From Oxytricha trifallax (taxonomy: Eukaryota > Ciliophora > Spirotrichea > Sporadotrichida > Oxytrichidae): 64,000 nt of DNA. This document shows positions 36,370 through 48,244 of the stretch, in pieces. The translations under genes were made by a program, and so were the position numbers. Within the stretch, counting starts at the first letter, position 1, and the number at the start of each line of letters is the position of its first letter. The notes beneath the pieces are model-generated. The model did no database searches. It was not told the origin of the DNA and was given only the letters and a program-made list of their open reading frames with translations. Where the stretch lies: contig ARYC01000266.1 in the NCBI GenBank assembly GCA_000711775.1, positions 1 through 64,000 on the forward strand, given 5' to 3'.

Positions 36370-37560
36370 ATAGTTGAGCTAAGTCTCACTCATTTTTAAG
36401 TCACTTGATATCATCTGCAGTTTGTACCTTTTCATTATTTGGGAAAATACTTCCTCAATACAAAGGAACTCTGGCAAGTATGGGGGGGTTGAACAAGCTA
36501 CTCCAGTTGTAATATGTTATTTTATTCTTAACAGTCTTGCTATGGTGCCCTCTTAAATTGTCCCAAAAGATTGCAACATCCTATTTCGTAGGAATACATT
36601 TGAATTGGGAAATTAATATGAAATTAATTAATTAAAATATCAAAATATTGGTAGTTAACAATCTGAAACCTGGACAATATAGCACTTGTTCGATAGATAA
36701 TTTAAAATTAGCTGGACTTTACTACTGGCGGTACACCTCCATCGCATCCCTAGAGAGAGATAACGCGACTTTAATTTTGACATTAAATTCAACTAAACAA
36801 ATCACCAAAAATTAAAGTCGAGTTATCTCGCTTCAGGAATGCGATAGAGGGGTACCGTCACAAGTAAAGTCCAGCTAATTTTAAATTCTCTATCGAACAA
36901 GTACTGTATTGTCCAGGTTTCCAGAAAGTTAACTGCCAATATTTTGATATTATAATTAATTGATTTCATATTAATTTCCCAATTCAAATGTATCCCTACA
37001 ATATTAATTCTAGAGGTGAAGATATTCAATCAAAGCAGAAGGTGTCAACTAAGTTGAAAGATTTTTATATTGTAAAGTAACCCTCCAGCCCTAATTCTAT
37101 GCTTATCCCAACAATAGCTGCGAAAGTCTTCAGTTTTATTCCTAATTTTAAGATTTTCTAATTTTATTTTGGCCTAGCCCATGAATGCTGCTCAACCTAG
37201 TAAGGTTTAAAGATAACCTCGTCAATGTAAACAATTTTCTTATCCTTAGCCACAATCTCCAGAAGTTAAGCAAACTTTTCTTATCGTCATTATTAAATCT
37301 TTTGTTGTTTAGGCTTGCTATAATTGTATGTGCTTCTCATGACATTGTATTTTATCTAGAATTATTTGTAGATATATTGAATTATGAAGGGGATGTTTTA
37401 TATTGTGGGAACTTTCTATGCAAAAGCTTAGCCCGAGTATGGAGAGATAGGCATTTCTGCTCATCAAATGTTTATTCGCTAACTAAGCAGTTTACTTACT
37501 GTGCGTGTTACTTTTACTTTTGATTTTTCTTTCCTTACATGGCTTTGCTTGATAGCACAT
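36370..37560 (-). pseudogene. TBE-like DDE transposase split by a MITE
   Basis: Minus-strand reading upstream of the insertion includes HRKFPQYKTSP and KKIVYIDEVIFKPYQVEQHS (first Asp). Downstream come VAIFWDNLRGHHSKTVKNKI (second Asp) and PYLPEFLCIEEVFSQIMKRY (third acidic residue). HRKFP..K.SP matches HRKFPELRISP in the 48-kb transposase. The M1 MITE at 36598-37000 separates the first and second catalytic regions, so the gene is inactive. Additional slips are present. It is convergent with the small gene, as in the other elements. Confidence 0.72.
36598..37000. mobile_element. Palindromic MITE (family M1) inside transposase
   Basis: About 403-bp hairpin, GTAGGAATACATTTGAATTG to its complement, with the M1 central GGTAC/CGCATCCC arms. 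Transposase codons continue on both sides, so insertion postdates the host element. Confidence 0.85.
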
Positions 37561-37599
37561 TCTTCCTTGAGCACACCAGTCTGACATATCTTAAGGACA

Positions 37600-38900
37600 A
37601 TGTGAAGCAACATAGGCTATGCTTTAGGCTTGGTCGTCCCATATATCAATAACAAGACATAGTGAGAAACTTTATCATTTAATGAGGGATTTGTCAAGGA
37701 TTTCATTTGAGTGTAAGCATTATTATTATAGTTATTAAATTACCATATCATAAATAATAAATCATGAAATTAAGTACTGCTGAAAGATTTGAGGGAGTGA
37801 ATTTGACTATTAAATATATATATATATATATATATTAATATAATATATATATATATATCTTAGTGAACATCAGATAGTTTCAAAGGCCTAGACGAAACTT
37901 GAAGATATCCACTGCTGAGTTGGCTTAAATAGATTCAATTGCATGTACCTTGACATGTTTTAATCAAAGATAAACAATGTAATAGCATGCATATATAGTT
38001 ATTAAATTTATATTTTGATAATCTTCTTTAGTTTAGTCAATTATTTATTCAAGTGGTTGATAACGACCAGATAAACTTTCGACAGCTTCTCAAACAAAGC
38101 TTTTTGATTTTATTCAAATCAGTTTTCATTAAATGCAGAAATAAATTGTAAATGATTGACTGCTGACTAATACAGACATTTAATGAAATAGCATTGCATC
38201 AAACCTTAATTTATAATGCGGTTATTCTCCTTACTGAAATAATTAAACAACATAATAAATTATTTCCCAAAGTTTTAAAATAATATATTTTCTCTGTTTA
38301 ATTTATAAAAGCAATTATTTAATAATGGAAGAGCACAATATTGTAATAAAGAAAGATAATTCATAATTTACTATTGAAATGGAAGATATGAGGGATAATT
38401 ATCACTATCTGAAGATATAAATATTGCTAGTTATCTATTAATAAACAAGTTTTATTAAAACAATCTAGAAAGTATTATTGATAGTGATGAACTCATAGTA
38501 AGATTAAGTATTTAATTGTGATATGAATTAATGTAGATGTAGAAGTCTAGCGCATGCGCCTGTTTGTCTTCACATTTGAAACATCTTATCTAAAAAACCT
38601 CAAATAACTGTGATCTTGCTTTAATTTTGTCATTTGACATCAGCTTATTATTTTATAAGAACACAGTTAAAGTAAAACTAAAACACTTTTTGTCAAAAAG
38701 CTGAAGCATTAATATCAATCTGGTCCATAAGAACTATGATGCTATTTGCTAACAATTAATAATCACAGTCAACATCATCTACATATTAATTAAAAGAAGA
38801 TTGTAATGATTTATGATAAATAATTTGGAAAATAGATGATTACAATAATTCGATCAATAATAAATGAAAAACAATAAGCCAATATACAAAGTGTAAATCC
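37600..38900. other. AT-rich DNA with TA microsatellite
   Basis: Contains an (AT)n tract at 37818-37858. Otherwise AT-rich, with no supported gene. Confidence 0.45.
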
Positions 38901-38904
38901 AAAA

Positions 38905-39115
38905 AACGTTTCATTGTCTTTCCATGTTCCTTTTAAGATATCACCATTTGCATATTTGAATACTCCTTCACCATTTTTGTTAGCTGCTCTGCGAAGTGTT
39001 TTTCTGTTCCCACCACCACTCTTACCAGGTGCAACCCCTCTAAAATATAAAAATTGGATATGTTTTTTGTAACTTACATTAATGTTGAATGACACGGCAT
39101 CTTCTGCTCAGACAT
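38905..39115 (-). CDS. MORN-repeat protein, first gene segment with intron
   Basis: The ATG at 39115 opens exon 1 (MSEQKMPCHSTL, 39078-39115). A 38-base intron GTAAGT...TTTTAG (39040-39077) follows, then exon 2: GVAPGKSGGGNRKTLRRAAN and the MORN repeat GEGVFKYANGDILKGTWKDN. The frame closes across the intron with an Ile codon. After about WKDNETF the sequence turns into AT-rich, non-MORN hydrophobic residues, so the coding segment ends near 38905. It looks like the 5'-most macronuclear-destined segment (MDS) of a host gene, with the rest elsewhere. MORN proteins bind membranes or scaffold the cortex (known of the family). Confidence 0.7.
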
Positions 39116-40736
39116 TTTTCCATTTTTGATTATATCTAATTAATTTCTTTTTTATTTATCAAATTCTTATTATAAATTGTAATTAGATGCATTAGTCGTT
39201 GATAATCAGTTTCAAAGTGATTTAGTTATATGCGCTACTTGAAATCTATGTTAAATCTTTTTGAAATAGACACTAGTCTTTGGAATAATTATATTTTAGC
39301 TATTAAAACATTTAGTATAAGTAAAGGAGATATAACTGAATTAGATATAAACTTATTTAAAAGAAACGGCTTACATCTCAGTATAAGTCTTTGCTCTAAC
39401 CCTCCCATTCTACTCCTACAAAAGTCTATCATTTATTCTAAAAACAATCCTTAACATTCCCTCTTATTAAATTAGGCTTATCCAAGTTGAATGCCTGAAG
39501 ACTTTCTAGTTAGATTATTATCTCTTAGCCCGATTTAGATGATAACAGTCAGAACAAGGCCTAAACAGCTGAATAAAAATTAACTATCAAACTTACTGTA
39601 CTTACCAAATAGTTATCAAGTGAAATCAATCACAAGATTAAGTATACAATTAATAAATTTACTTGAATACCTTTTGTTATTATGAAATAGACTAAATATG
39701 AATAGTTTTGATGTTCAACTAAAAAGCGTCATCCTTTAACTCATAATATTGTATATACTAAGACTCTTTGATTTATCTGTGTATATATTCATCAATGATC
39801 TTATTCGAAACTACAAGTTTAATATTATCTGAAATATTTAATGAATTTGGAATTCTGCTATCTTTTGTATAATATCATTAATATAAATTAGCTATTCATA
39901 TATTTTTCGAATGTTTTCTTAAATAAATTATAAAAAATGTGGTTATTTAATAATATATAAGCGTTATATTGATTTCAAATAAAATATATAGAGATTAAGC
40001 GTAATTTATAGAATAGTAGAAATAAGTTAATTAATAGCAATTCATGACTTAAAGGTAGAGATGACTCCTTGCAAAAGTTGATACATCTAAATGATTAAAT
40101 TGGCATTATTTACTAGAACTTACAAATATAATAGAAATTATTTTTAACATAAATAATTGCTTTTAATGATAACCCGATTAAGGGCTTATATTATAATTCT
40201 CTTACGAAAGATAGAAGAATCTTAATTTTATTACGGATTGATGAAAAACACTTTAATAACTGTGATTTATTAAAGGACATCAATCAACATTAAACAAAAC
40301 TCCATCAAGTGAAGTTATCCCATTTTTACAACAAAACATGAATTTATTAATTTAATATGCTAAAATCCTTTAATCACCATAAATTCATAAATGATTTTGG
40401 CATTAATGAACAATTGTAAATCATTAATACTGTTGATTTATAAAAATCGTTTAAAATGATTTAATCAATTATTAAAGATAATTATTCATGCATATTAGGA
40501 TAATGGGAAACATAGTTTATGCTGGAGTTTTTAGCATATTCTTGAAACTATTAGTTGTAAAAATAATTATAGAATTTAAATTATAATATTCAAAAATAAT
40601 TTAATTGATATACTTAGTGAATATTATTATGATTCCATAATAACTGAGATATTAAATAAAATAATAGATTGCTCAATGAATTTAATAATATATTAATTAA
40701 TTGAAATAATTAAAGATAATAATAAAGCTTTCTGTT
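39116..40736. other. AT-rich DNA with one weak ORF
   Basis: A plus frame at 39230-39454 (SLWNNYILAIKTFSISKGDI) has reasonable composition but no recognised family. The rest is AT-rich and featureless. Confidence 0.3.
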
Positions 40737-41290
40737 ACACTAAGGCCTACCGAGGGCAGGTAGGGGGTTGCTGGACACAACATTAGAGACCAGTCGTAGG
40801 GGTTTAAACTGTCTGCTAATTACTCCTTGAGTGGGCTGGATCCTAAGATTCCCTGCATTAGATGAGTCTACTGGCTTGAGTTCAGTTTCCTAGGTAATAG
40901 GGAGTAGGATGAAGGTACTCTCTGCCTTCAAAAGTGAGAATACGAAACCATTGAAACCAAAATGATAAGGATTTTCCTCCCACACCAAATCGGGTTATGA
41001 AGGTTACCAAAGCGAAATGACAGGGATTACGTTTCCCAGCAGCGGTGAGACCGGTAAGCGTTTTTATCCAGCTTCTGTCACTCTAGATGAATTCAACTAG
41101 CTCTATCCCCGGGTTATAACTGGCTGACATCTTGATTCAGGATGAGACTAGATGATAGCAGAAGTGGTTTATTCAGAGTTTTCTACTTCATGACTGCCAC
41201 ACGTCAACTCACTCAGATACGTCTACGTCATGACTAAGATTGATGGTTTGATTTTAGTATTAAACAGTGATATGTTAAAATTTAATTGCT
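40737..41290 (-). repeat. SINE-like dispersed repeat, copy 3 (3'-truncated)
   Basis: Inverted copy of the repeat at 2538 and 30835. It lacks the last ~60 bp of the 3' end and is more diverged. Conserved landmarks include AGATTCCCTGCATTAGATGA and the TTTAATACTAAAATCAAACC head read on minus. No clear target duplication. Confidence 0.68.
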
Positions 41291-42229
41291 GTTAATCAAA
41301 TTAACTAACTAACTAGATAATGATCAATATATCATATTAAATTAAATAGTAGTTCTTATTTTAAATAAATAAAAAAATACATTATGAATAAACAAAATAT
41401 AGGTTGATATAATTTACATTAATCTGCATTGCATAAATATATGGTCTAGTTACATTTATAAATAGGAAAAAATATTAACAGGTCTGGGAAGTTTCGCTAA
41501 GTTACCATCCTTGATATCTCTAAGAGTACTCATTTGGTGATATCTCAAGGTAAAAGGTTTGAAAGATGAGCTAAAAAAACTATGATATGTAACTTTACTC
41601 TTCTAGACGATCTCCTAAGCCTTTGTATGGATGAGTGATAATAGACCTAGATTTGTGATTTTGACAAGACCTTAATATAAAAAGTTGAACTTCTCAAGAA
41701 TTTTAAAACTCTTATATATTGCTCAAAGTAACTGTTTACAGTGATTTTCATCATATTTGTCAATATTTATAAATTATTAAATTTTTATCTATTTTAGACT
41801 TTTAAGTCATTTTCATGCAACTCTTTCCACTCAAATCTAGTAAAATGTATTCTGAGCATTCAGAGGACTCTGAACAATAGTAGATATCTTTGGGAACAAT
41901 TAATATTTAAATTAAGACTAATAATATGATATTTTTTTTGGTATTCCTATTCAAAATTACTTAATCTGGAAAATTTCTTTTCAATTAATTTTTTACATCC
42001 TTTACATATAATGTATCTTTTTTACCATATATTTTTCTTTTTTAGATCATAAAAATCTTAATTTTTTGCAATTCCAGAATAATTCTTTATAACTAATAAT
42101 CTGATTCAAATAGCTTTACAATTTACATTTTAATTTTTGTCACTGGTATACCTCATATATCCAAATGAAATCTTATTCATTGATTATATTTGATGTTTGA
42201 ATTTCAACTTAAATATCCATTAATTTTAT
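41291..42229. other. AT-rich DNA, small GC-richer patch at 41480-41720
   Basis: No recognised frame; the patch may be a remnant of a repeat or element. Confidence 0.35.
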
Positions 42230-42765
42230 TAATATTATTTTTTTGAAAGTGCGCTGTTAAGTCATTTATTCTCTTCGCTATTTTTATATTCATTTAATTG
42301 AACCAATTATTATAAAAATATTGGCTTTAGTATGAGAAGAAATACGATAGAAAACTTGCTATTATAATTTACAGCTCGCTATTCTAAGTGTTCCTTATAC
42401 TTTATTTGATTATATTAGCAAAAGTTGTCTATATATTTTTTAGAGAATGTTTTTTATTCAGTATTTTGACCTTTAATTTAAAATGCCAAATAGCGAGCAC
42501 GAAGTGATATCGATCAATTTAGGTAATCTTGTTGTTATAGCTTTGTTATAACTGCATAATTCAGTCCTGGTTTGTCTTAAGATATAATAATACTTATACC
42601 ATTTATAAGATTTCGCAATAAATCTTAGTATTTTTCATTATTAATATACCCATATTTCGCTAAATTATATTTCTCATTCTTCACTTTGGCCTTACTTTTT
42701 TACTATTCACAATAAGACCCTAATATTCCTCCGTAAATTAAATCACTAAAACCCATCTTATTATT
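42230..42765 (-). pseudogene. Eroded TBE transposase N-terminal end
   Basis: Aligns at the DNA level with 1390-1930, the transposase 5' half and leader of the TBE at the left edge: AATATTGGCTTTAGT, ACAGCTCGCTA, CTAAATTATATTTCTCATTC and CAATAAGACCC appear in order. The telomere-like end is degraded (ACTAAAACCCATC). Many indels are present; this is a much older TBE insertion in the same orientation. Confidence 0.65.
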
Positions 42766-42839
42766 AATGGAAGGTTGAGGTTTGACTGATTATTTATAAA
42801 TGCACCTCACTGGTGACAGTTCATAAGAATAGTAAAGAT

Positions 42840-43800
42840 AGTTGAAGATGGAACTTCAACTTAAAAGAATAGTAATTAGGAGTGCATGTGAGAAATTCTT
42901 AATAAAATCTCAAGGAATAAAGCTCAGCTGAAACAAACAAACAGCAGTGTAATCATTAAATTCTAAGTTTAGAAGTGCATAATAAAGATCAGCAAGAGTA
43001 TAGATCTGTTCTTGAAACTAAAACATGCAAAAAGACGAGATTATGTCAGTGGAAAAGCTTTAAGAACAAATATAATATTCATCAAGAATGTAATGGCTGC
43101 AATTATGTTTTAAAAAGTTAAGTTAATCAATAATTTACTTTGGAATAAATCCCTGCTGTAATGTTCCCAAGATATTCATGGAATTAGACCACGTGAAGAA
43201 TTGGAACTTGATAAATAAGGAAAAGGATCTTACAAGATTCTCAATAATAATAATGCGAGAAAATACAGTAATTGTCTTAAGCAAGCACCAATTGAGAGAA
43301 ATCATAGCAAAAATAATTTTAATAAATTAAAGGATAATAAAAATAGATATACATTAATGTTACTAACTATTATGGCATTATTCAAAATAGCTTATGTAAA
43401 AAAGAATGAATAGAATATTAACTAAATAAAACTTAAATCGATTCAACAAAAATGAATATCTAATAATAAAATAGTAGTGTAAGTTGCAATTGATCTGCAG
43501 AATAATAATAATGAAATAATAACTTATTTAAAGATTATTACGGAATCAAAGAAGAGCAATGTACCAATAACATTTGAGTAAAAGTTATAAAGAGGAGGAG
43601 ATCCATGTACTAGGAAGAGGGACACAAGGAAAGTAAGAACACAATTGCATGAATAAGAAGTCCAGGTATAAGGTGCTGGATGTTAGATTCAACCATTGGG
43701 AAAGAACAAATGATCTAGAGTAGCTGGTAATAGCAAGAGATCCACTCAACCAACAAATGAGATTCAAGAGCTGATAAGAGTTTCAATAAAACAGTTGATA
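42840..43800 (+). other. Coding-like decayed sequence beyond the eroded TBE
   Basis: Plus frames in ciliate code are open over long spans (KCIIKISKSIDLFLKLKHAK; later PCTRKRDTRKVRTQLHEQEV) but frames switch and no family is recognised. With TGA as the only stop, such open spans arise easily in AT-rich DNA, so this is tentative. Confidence 0.25.
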
Positions 43801-44297
43801 ATATAGATTAATAGAGGGAAAAATTAATGATTAATGACTATTTTTTTTATACTATAGACTGTATTTAAATGACTTTAAATCTATTAATGGAGAACTAATG
43901 AGCTTATTTCAACATAAATTATATTGAAGTAAAGAAGAAATTCTTATTAAATACAGATTAGTTTATCATTTTTTTAGATTTAAAAGTTATTTATATTATT
44001 ATTATTGCAAAAAGTTAATATGAATAAGTAAACTATAGTAAATATAATTAAAAAATCTTAATTTCTAATTAGATATAATTTATAGTTTACTACTACTCTT
44101 TTATCTATTAATAACTACCTTATTTATATATTAACTACTATAAAGTAGTGCGAAATGTGGGTTATGAACTTCAAAAATTATTAAGTTAAAAGAATTAGTA
44201 AAAATCGTTTGAATTTAAATGAATGATTTACTTTAAGATCAACATTTTCACTAAAGACACAATATTAGATTCTAGTTTGATCTAAATCATTTAATTT

Positions 44298-46983
44298 CAG
44301 TTTTTCTTGGTCTATGTTAATCTTTTGTAAGCATTCTCTCCGACTAACTACTTTAAGTCATCAAGACTCTCGATAACATCTTGCTCCTTTTAGGCGTCTG
44401 ATACTGCCTCAAGAAGAACTTTGCTGAAACGCTTCTTATAAATGAGAGCTACTAGTTGCTCGAGATGGTCGAGCTTTTCAATTGATATCTACTTCATCTT
44501 ATGTAAAAGCTGCTACTTTGGCAAGTTTGATATCGGGAAATATTTTGATTGCAATGCTCCCAAACTTCGTGAGCTCCTGCTCCTCATTTGTAGATATTGA
44601 CTCTCTGAATCGATGTCGCATGCAATTAGTACCTAGGCATCAGTTCTGAACCTTGTGTTGTAGCCATAACTTTCATCATTGCCAAGTATTAAAATCCCAT
44701 TTAGCCACGATTTAATTTCATCTAAAGTTGCTGGAGAGATGCTCACCCTCACCTTGATTTAATCCATTTGAGTGATCATATCTCGAACAATGATCTTCTC
44801 ATGGTCATTACAGAAGATTATGATGGGGCTTGCAAGGCTGCATTCCTCAATTTCCATCTTTAATTTTGAGAGCCTATCATCTACGCCAGAGCAGATAATA
44901 ACTTCGCCGCCCTAATCTTGATTCAGTGAATGCAAAAGTTCGTATTTACTCTTGAACTTGAGAACTTTGGGTGATATACACACTTGAGCAAGCACTCTCT
45001 GAATACCGGAATCACAGGTAGCGCTGAACATGTATGACTTGTCTAATCCTAAATCCCACAAACCATGCAATTTGCCATCATGGTATAGAAAGGGATGCTT
45101 CCAAGAGATTCGATCGAATTCATCAATGATGAGAACGTCATGCAACCTATTGGTCTTGTAGAAATTGTCTATCGTGTCAGTCTACAGCTAAATACCTAGA
45201 GGTTGAAGAAATTTCTAGGTTTGTATTTTAAGGATCTAATCTGGGACTATAATAAGTACTTTCTTGCCTTGTTGAATCCAATAACATGCCAGCAGTCCCA
45301 TAATCCATGTTTTACCAGAAGCGATTGGCATTTAAACTTGAATGTTGTTTTGCTGATGACTCAAAACTATGGCAGATATTGTTGACTAATAAGATGAGTG
45401 CTTATAATCTTAGCAAATTTCCTACATTTATTGTGAGTATTTGTAAACTTCCTCAATCGACACTAAGTGTTCAGCTATCGCAGTTTTAGAAAATTCCTAC
45501 CAAATTTGCTAACTCTTTAAGTCAATCTCAGTTTAATTCTTCTAATTTTACGAACTAGAGTGTAGTTTACTGAGTTCACTCATCCATGAAGTCTCATCCT
45601 GCTTAAATATTTACTCTAATTAATAAATCTCGAGGTCCTTCACAGATTAAAGGACTACCAATAGTTGCTCCAGTTGTAAGTTAATGTGCGGGCGTTTCGA
45701 GAGCATCGTGAGAAGGATCCTCCTTTATGAAAAATACTCCTATAAGCTCACTTAACATACTTGAGGGATCCTGCTTGACTTTCGTTATTGAAATCATGGT
45801 TATCATTTCTTCTCTGTAAAGTTTGTTGACCTTTTTAATTGTCGATATGAAATCATTGAATAGAAAATTTTCTTTGTTTTTTACGATAACCTTGGCCTCC
45901 TATTCGCTGAAACCATTCTTGACTAGAAATTATTGGAATATTTCTATGTTTTCTGGAGAAATTGTAGTATTGAGCGATGAAAGTGAATTTAGTTCCAGCA
46001 ATAAACCCACCAACCCCATAGTAAATGGCTAGCTGCTAGCTGCTATCTTTGAGGTGTCTGTTTATCGATGATGCCATCGTGCCCAATACTTTTCGCTCCG
46101 CTTCATCAAAAATTTGAACATCAACGCTATGCTTTAAGTTTGGATAGAGTGTGTGAATCAGAGTTTGGCCTTCCAGTGGTAACTCTTTTATTATTGCAGA
46201 GGCAGCCAAGTGAAACTTGAGAATTTGTGATTGAGAATAATTCTTGAGTTCTTTCTCGATTTATTGAATCTCCCTAGCTTTGAACAATTCAATTATGTGA
46301 TTTTGTTGATGTCTCAGCTAACTATCTATACTGTCAACATAAAAGTCTTTATCTTAGATGAGAGACAGATTCAACTTTTGAATCACATTAAGCTGAAACC
46401 CTTCGTCCAGCTCTGAAAAATGCTGAATAAGGAAGATTGATATTTTTGAAGCGTCATTGATAGATTAATTTGCTTGCTAAGGAGTGTCACTTGAGAACTT
46501 GGTTCTAGACTTCTGGAAACTATTGTTAATCTTGGCAGGCGGCTCCAATGCAGATCCTCTTTTTTATAATTAAGTGTCTTCCTTGATTTTCAAGCCTCCA
46601 AGAGCTCTCCTCAGAGATTGTCTCTTGACTCTGATGTAGTTTTTTATAAGTTCACGATCAAGAGCATTTAGAGGGTGTTCTGATAACTTTGGATGATCTT
46701 GAATGTCTTTATAAGTTTTCTGATAGTTGTTTGTTATCAGTCCTAATGCCAACTTTGACTGAGAACATGGAGTCTTGACGTCTGGCTGATCATAATACTT
46801 TTTGAACTCAGAATATGTGTTCTTTAATTTAATTAGATTTACTTTGGATTAGTATTTTTCCTCTCTCTTATTGGTATCCTGAGAGGATCTGGAATGTGCT
46901 GATAACATTGACTTAGTAGATCAAAACTTTAGTTAATAACGAGAATCGTCACTATCGAACATTGATTCTGAAGAGTCGCTCAT
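44298..46983 (-). CDS. SF2 (DEAD-like) helicase, nearly whole
   Basis: About 890 codons from ATG 46983 (MSDSSESMFDSDDS) to a TGA near 44298. The N-terminal 400 residues are unassigned and helix-rich. Helicase motifs follow in order: I PIASGKTWIMG (near 45330), Ia LIIVPD, II IIDEFDRISW (near 45125), III MFSATCD (near 45025), then IIIFCNDHEK as motif IV-like. The motif I-II spacing and SAT place it in superfamily 2. SecA-like or DEAD helicases are both possible. Breaks: a slip near 46010, a TGA near 45607 after IQAG, and a slip near 44475. The C-terminal part reads KLDHLEQLVALIYKKRFSKV. It is divergent from the small gene and probably contributes to the transposon's own replication or excision (inference). 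Confidence 0.72.
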
Positions 46984-47059
46984 TTTCAAATTATGAATTT
47001 GTGATTATTTTTATTTTAAAAAATTTAAATTTAAATCTCTTAATCTTGATCTAGAGCAA

Positions 47060-47300
47060 CATATATGATTTAAATTGATAAAAGGGGGGTGGTCAGGCCC
47101 TAAATTTGACAACAAATTTTTTTCGAAAAAGTCAAAAAAAAATACCAAAAAATCACAATAATCACAGAAAATCACAAAAAATCACAGACAAAAAATCACA
47201 TTTTTTATTGAAAAAAAAAGATCACAGCCTCCCCCACTTTTTTTGAAAATCGATACTTCATATGATGTTTTCACATTCAGGAATATTATTTGATTAAAAG
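47060..47300. promoter_or_regulatory. Divergent intergenic region with AATCACA repeats
   Basis: Lies between the helicase start and the small-protein gene. It contains about seven imperfect copies of AATCACA at 47140-47235, flanked by AAAAGGGGGGTGG (47081) and CTCCCCCACTTTTTTT (47229), which are roughly inverted. It could be a shared promoter/transposase-binding region or a small G-run insertion. Confidence 0.35.
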
Positions 47301-47396
47301 GGCTGTTTTTCTTATAGTTAAGGTGAGTATTAATATTTTATTTTTAATTGGCTATAGGTAATATCATCTATGGAGATGAATTCCATAAAAAGATCA

Positions 47397-48213
47397 TTCA
47401 ACCAGTTTTAAATGAATGATAGCCAGGCTGAGGACAGCATCTTAAGGATTACCCCTCACGAACTGGGTGGAAAGTTCAAGTCTAAGCTAGACATCTACAC
47501 CTATCTCACCGAAATTCGTAATTTATGAGCTTTTAAAACTTATAGTTGGATACTACATGCCACCAATCGATGGAGTCAACAGAGAATACCTGAGATTAAT
47601 TTTTAAGGGAACCAAGAAGCTTCTGAAGATGGATCAAATCAAGATGGTGAAGGTGCCAAAGTATGATGAGCTCTCGGTCAGACAGCTATACTTGTAAGTA
47701 TGTGACGATCAGGAGATGAGCATCTACTTGCCTGATATGTCAGAAAAATCCAAACCTATAGACAGGCAATACTTCTTCAATGTTCTCAACACTATTCAGC
47801 CAGAGTATCTCTCACACATTATAAACAAGTCAAGGGGAAACAGGAATAGCGCGGATGGTTAAGGATAGAAGAACGACTTCATCCTCATCTCTGATGATTG
47901 GTTCTCACAGCTAACTAGCCATCCCTTTATCTCGAGTAATTTACCCAACCTTAAACATATTAATATTTAGAGAAATCGGGGAGGACTATGCAGCTCTTGA
48001 AAGCTTCTACTAAACTAATGAAAGCGAGAAAACCTAAGCAATCTCCTCCCAAAGTTTTGTCTCTTAAGCGGTTCAAGGGAATAGAGCATGCCTCAGCTAG
48101 CAAAGGAATCAGACCTAGCGATGGGTCTCGGTTGATGGAGACGAACATCACAATGTTTGAGTCTTAATCTGACGCTGGCACGATGAACAACAACCCAATG
48201 AGATTTAACATAT
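47397..48213 (+). pseudogene. TBE-like small basic protein, lightly broken
   Basis: Starts MNDSQAEDSILRITPHELGG and contains SKLDIYTYLTEI, KMVKVPKYDELSVRQLYLQV, YFFNVLNTIQPEYLSHIINK, a DDWFSQLTSHPFIS segment and a basic tail RKPKQSPPKVLSLKRFKGIE ending NNNPMRFNI before TGA. Order and spacing match the 1-770 gene (LYRYLT, IPNYPEISV, FFFGVLGTL, HPFLSS, NPFMGQFNM). One TGA after EIRNL and about two slips interrupt it. A small intron could account for part, as in the 53-kb copy. It is convergent with the transposase, about 30 bp between stops. Confidence 0.68.
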
Positions 48214-48244
48214 GAGCTTTTTAAAAGCATAATTTAAATTAAAG

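Larger units (their letters stand above)
33130..37600. mobile_element. TBE-like element with MT-A70 gene, interrupted by MITE
   Basis: Three relics in the order methyltransferase (minus), small basic protein (plus), transposase (minus). The same order and orientations occur at 44.3-49.1 kb, and reversed at 52.2-55.6 kb. All three genes are decayed and an M1 MITE sits inside the transposase. I did not find terminal repeats, so the edges are approximate. Confidence 0.65.

Noticed and set aside
37185-37523. 112-codon plus-strand ORF
   Set aside because: It is the antisense of the transposase relic, whose catalytic motifs are on minus.
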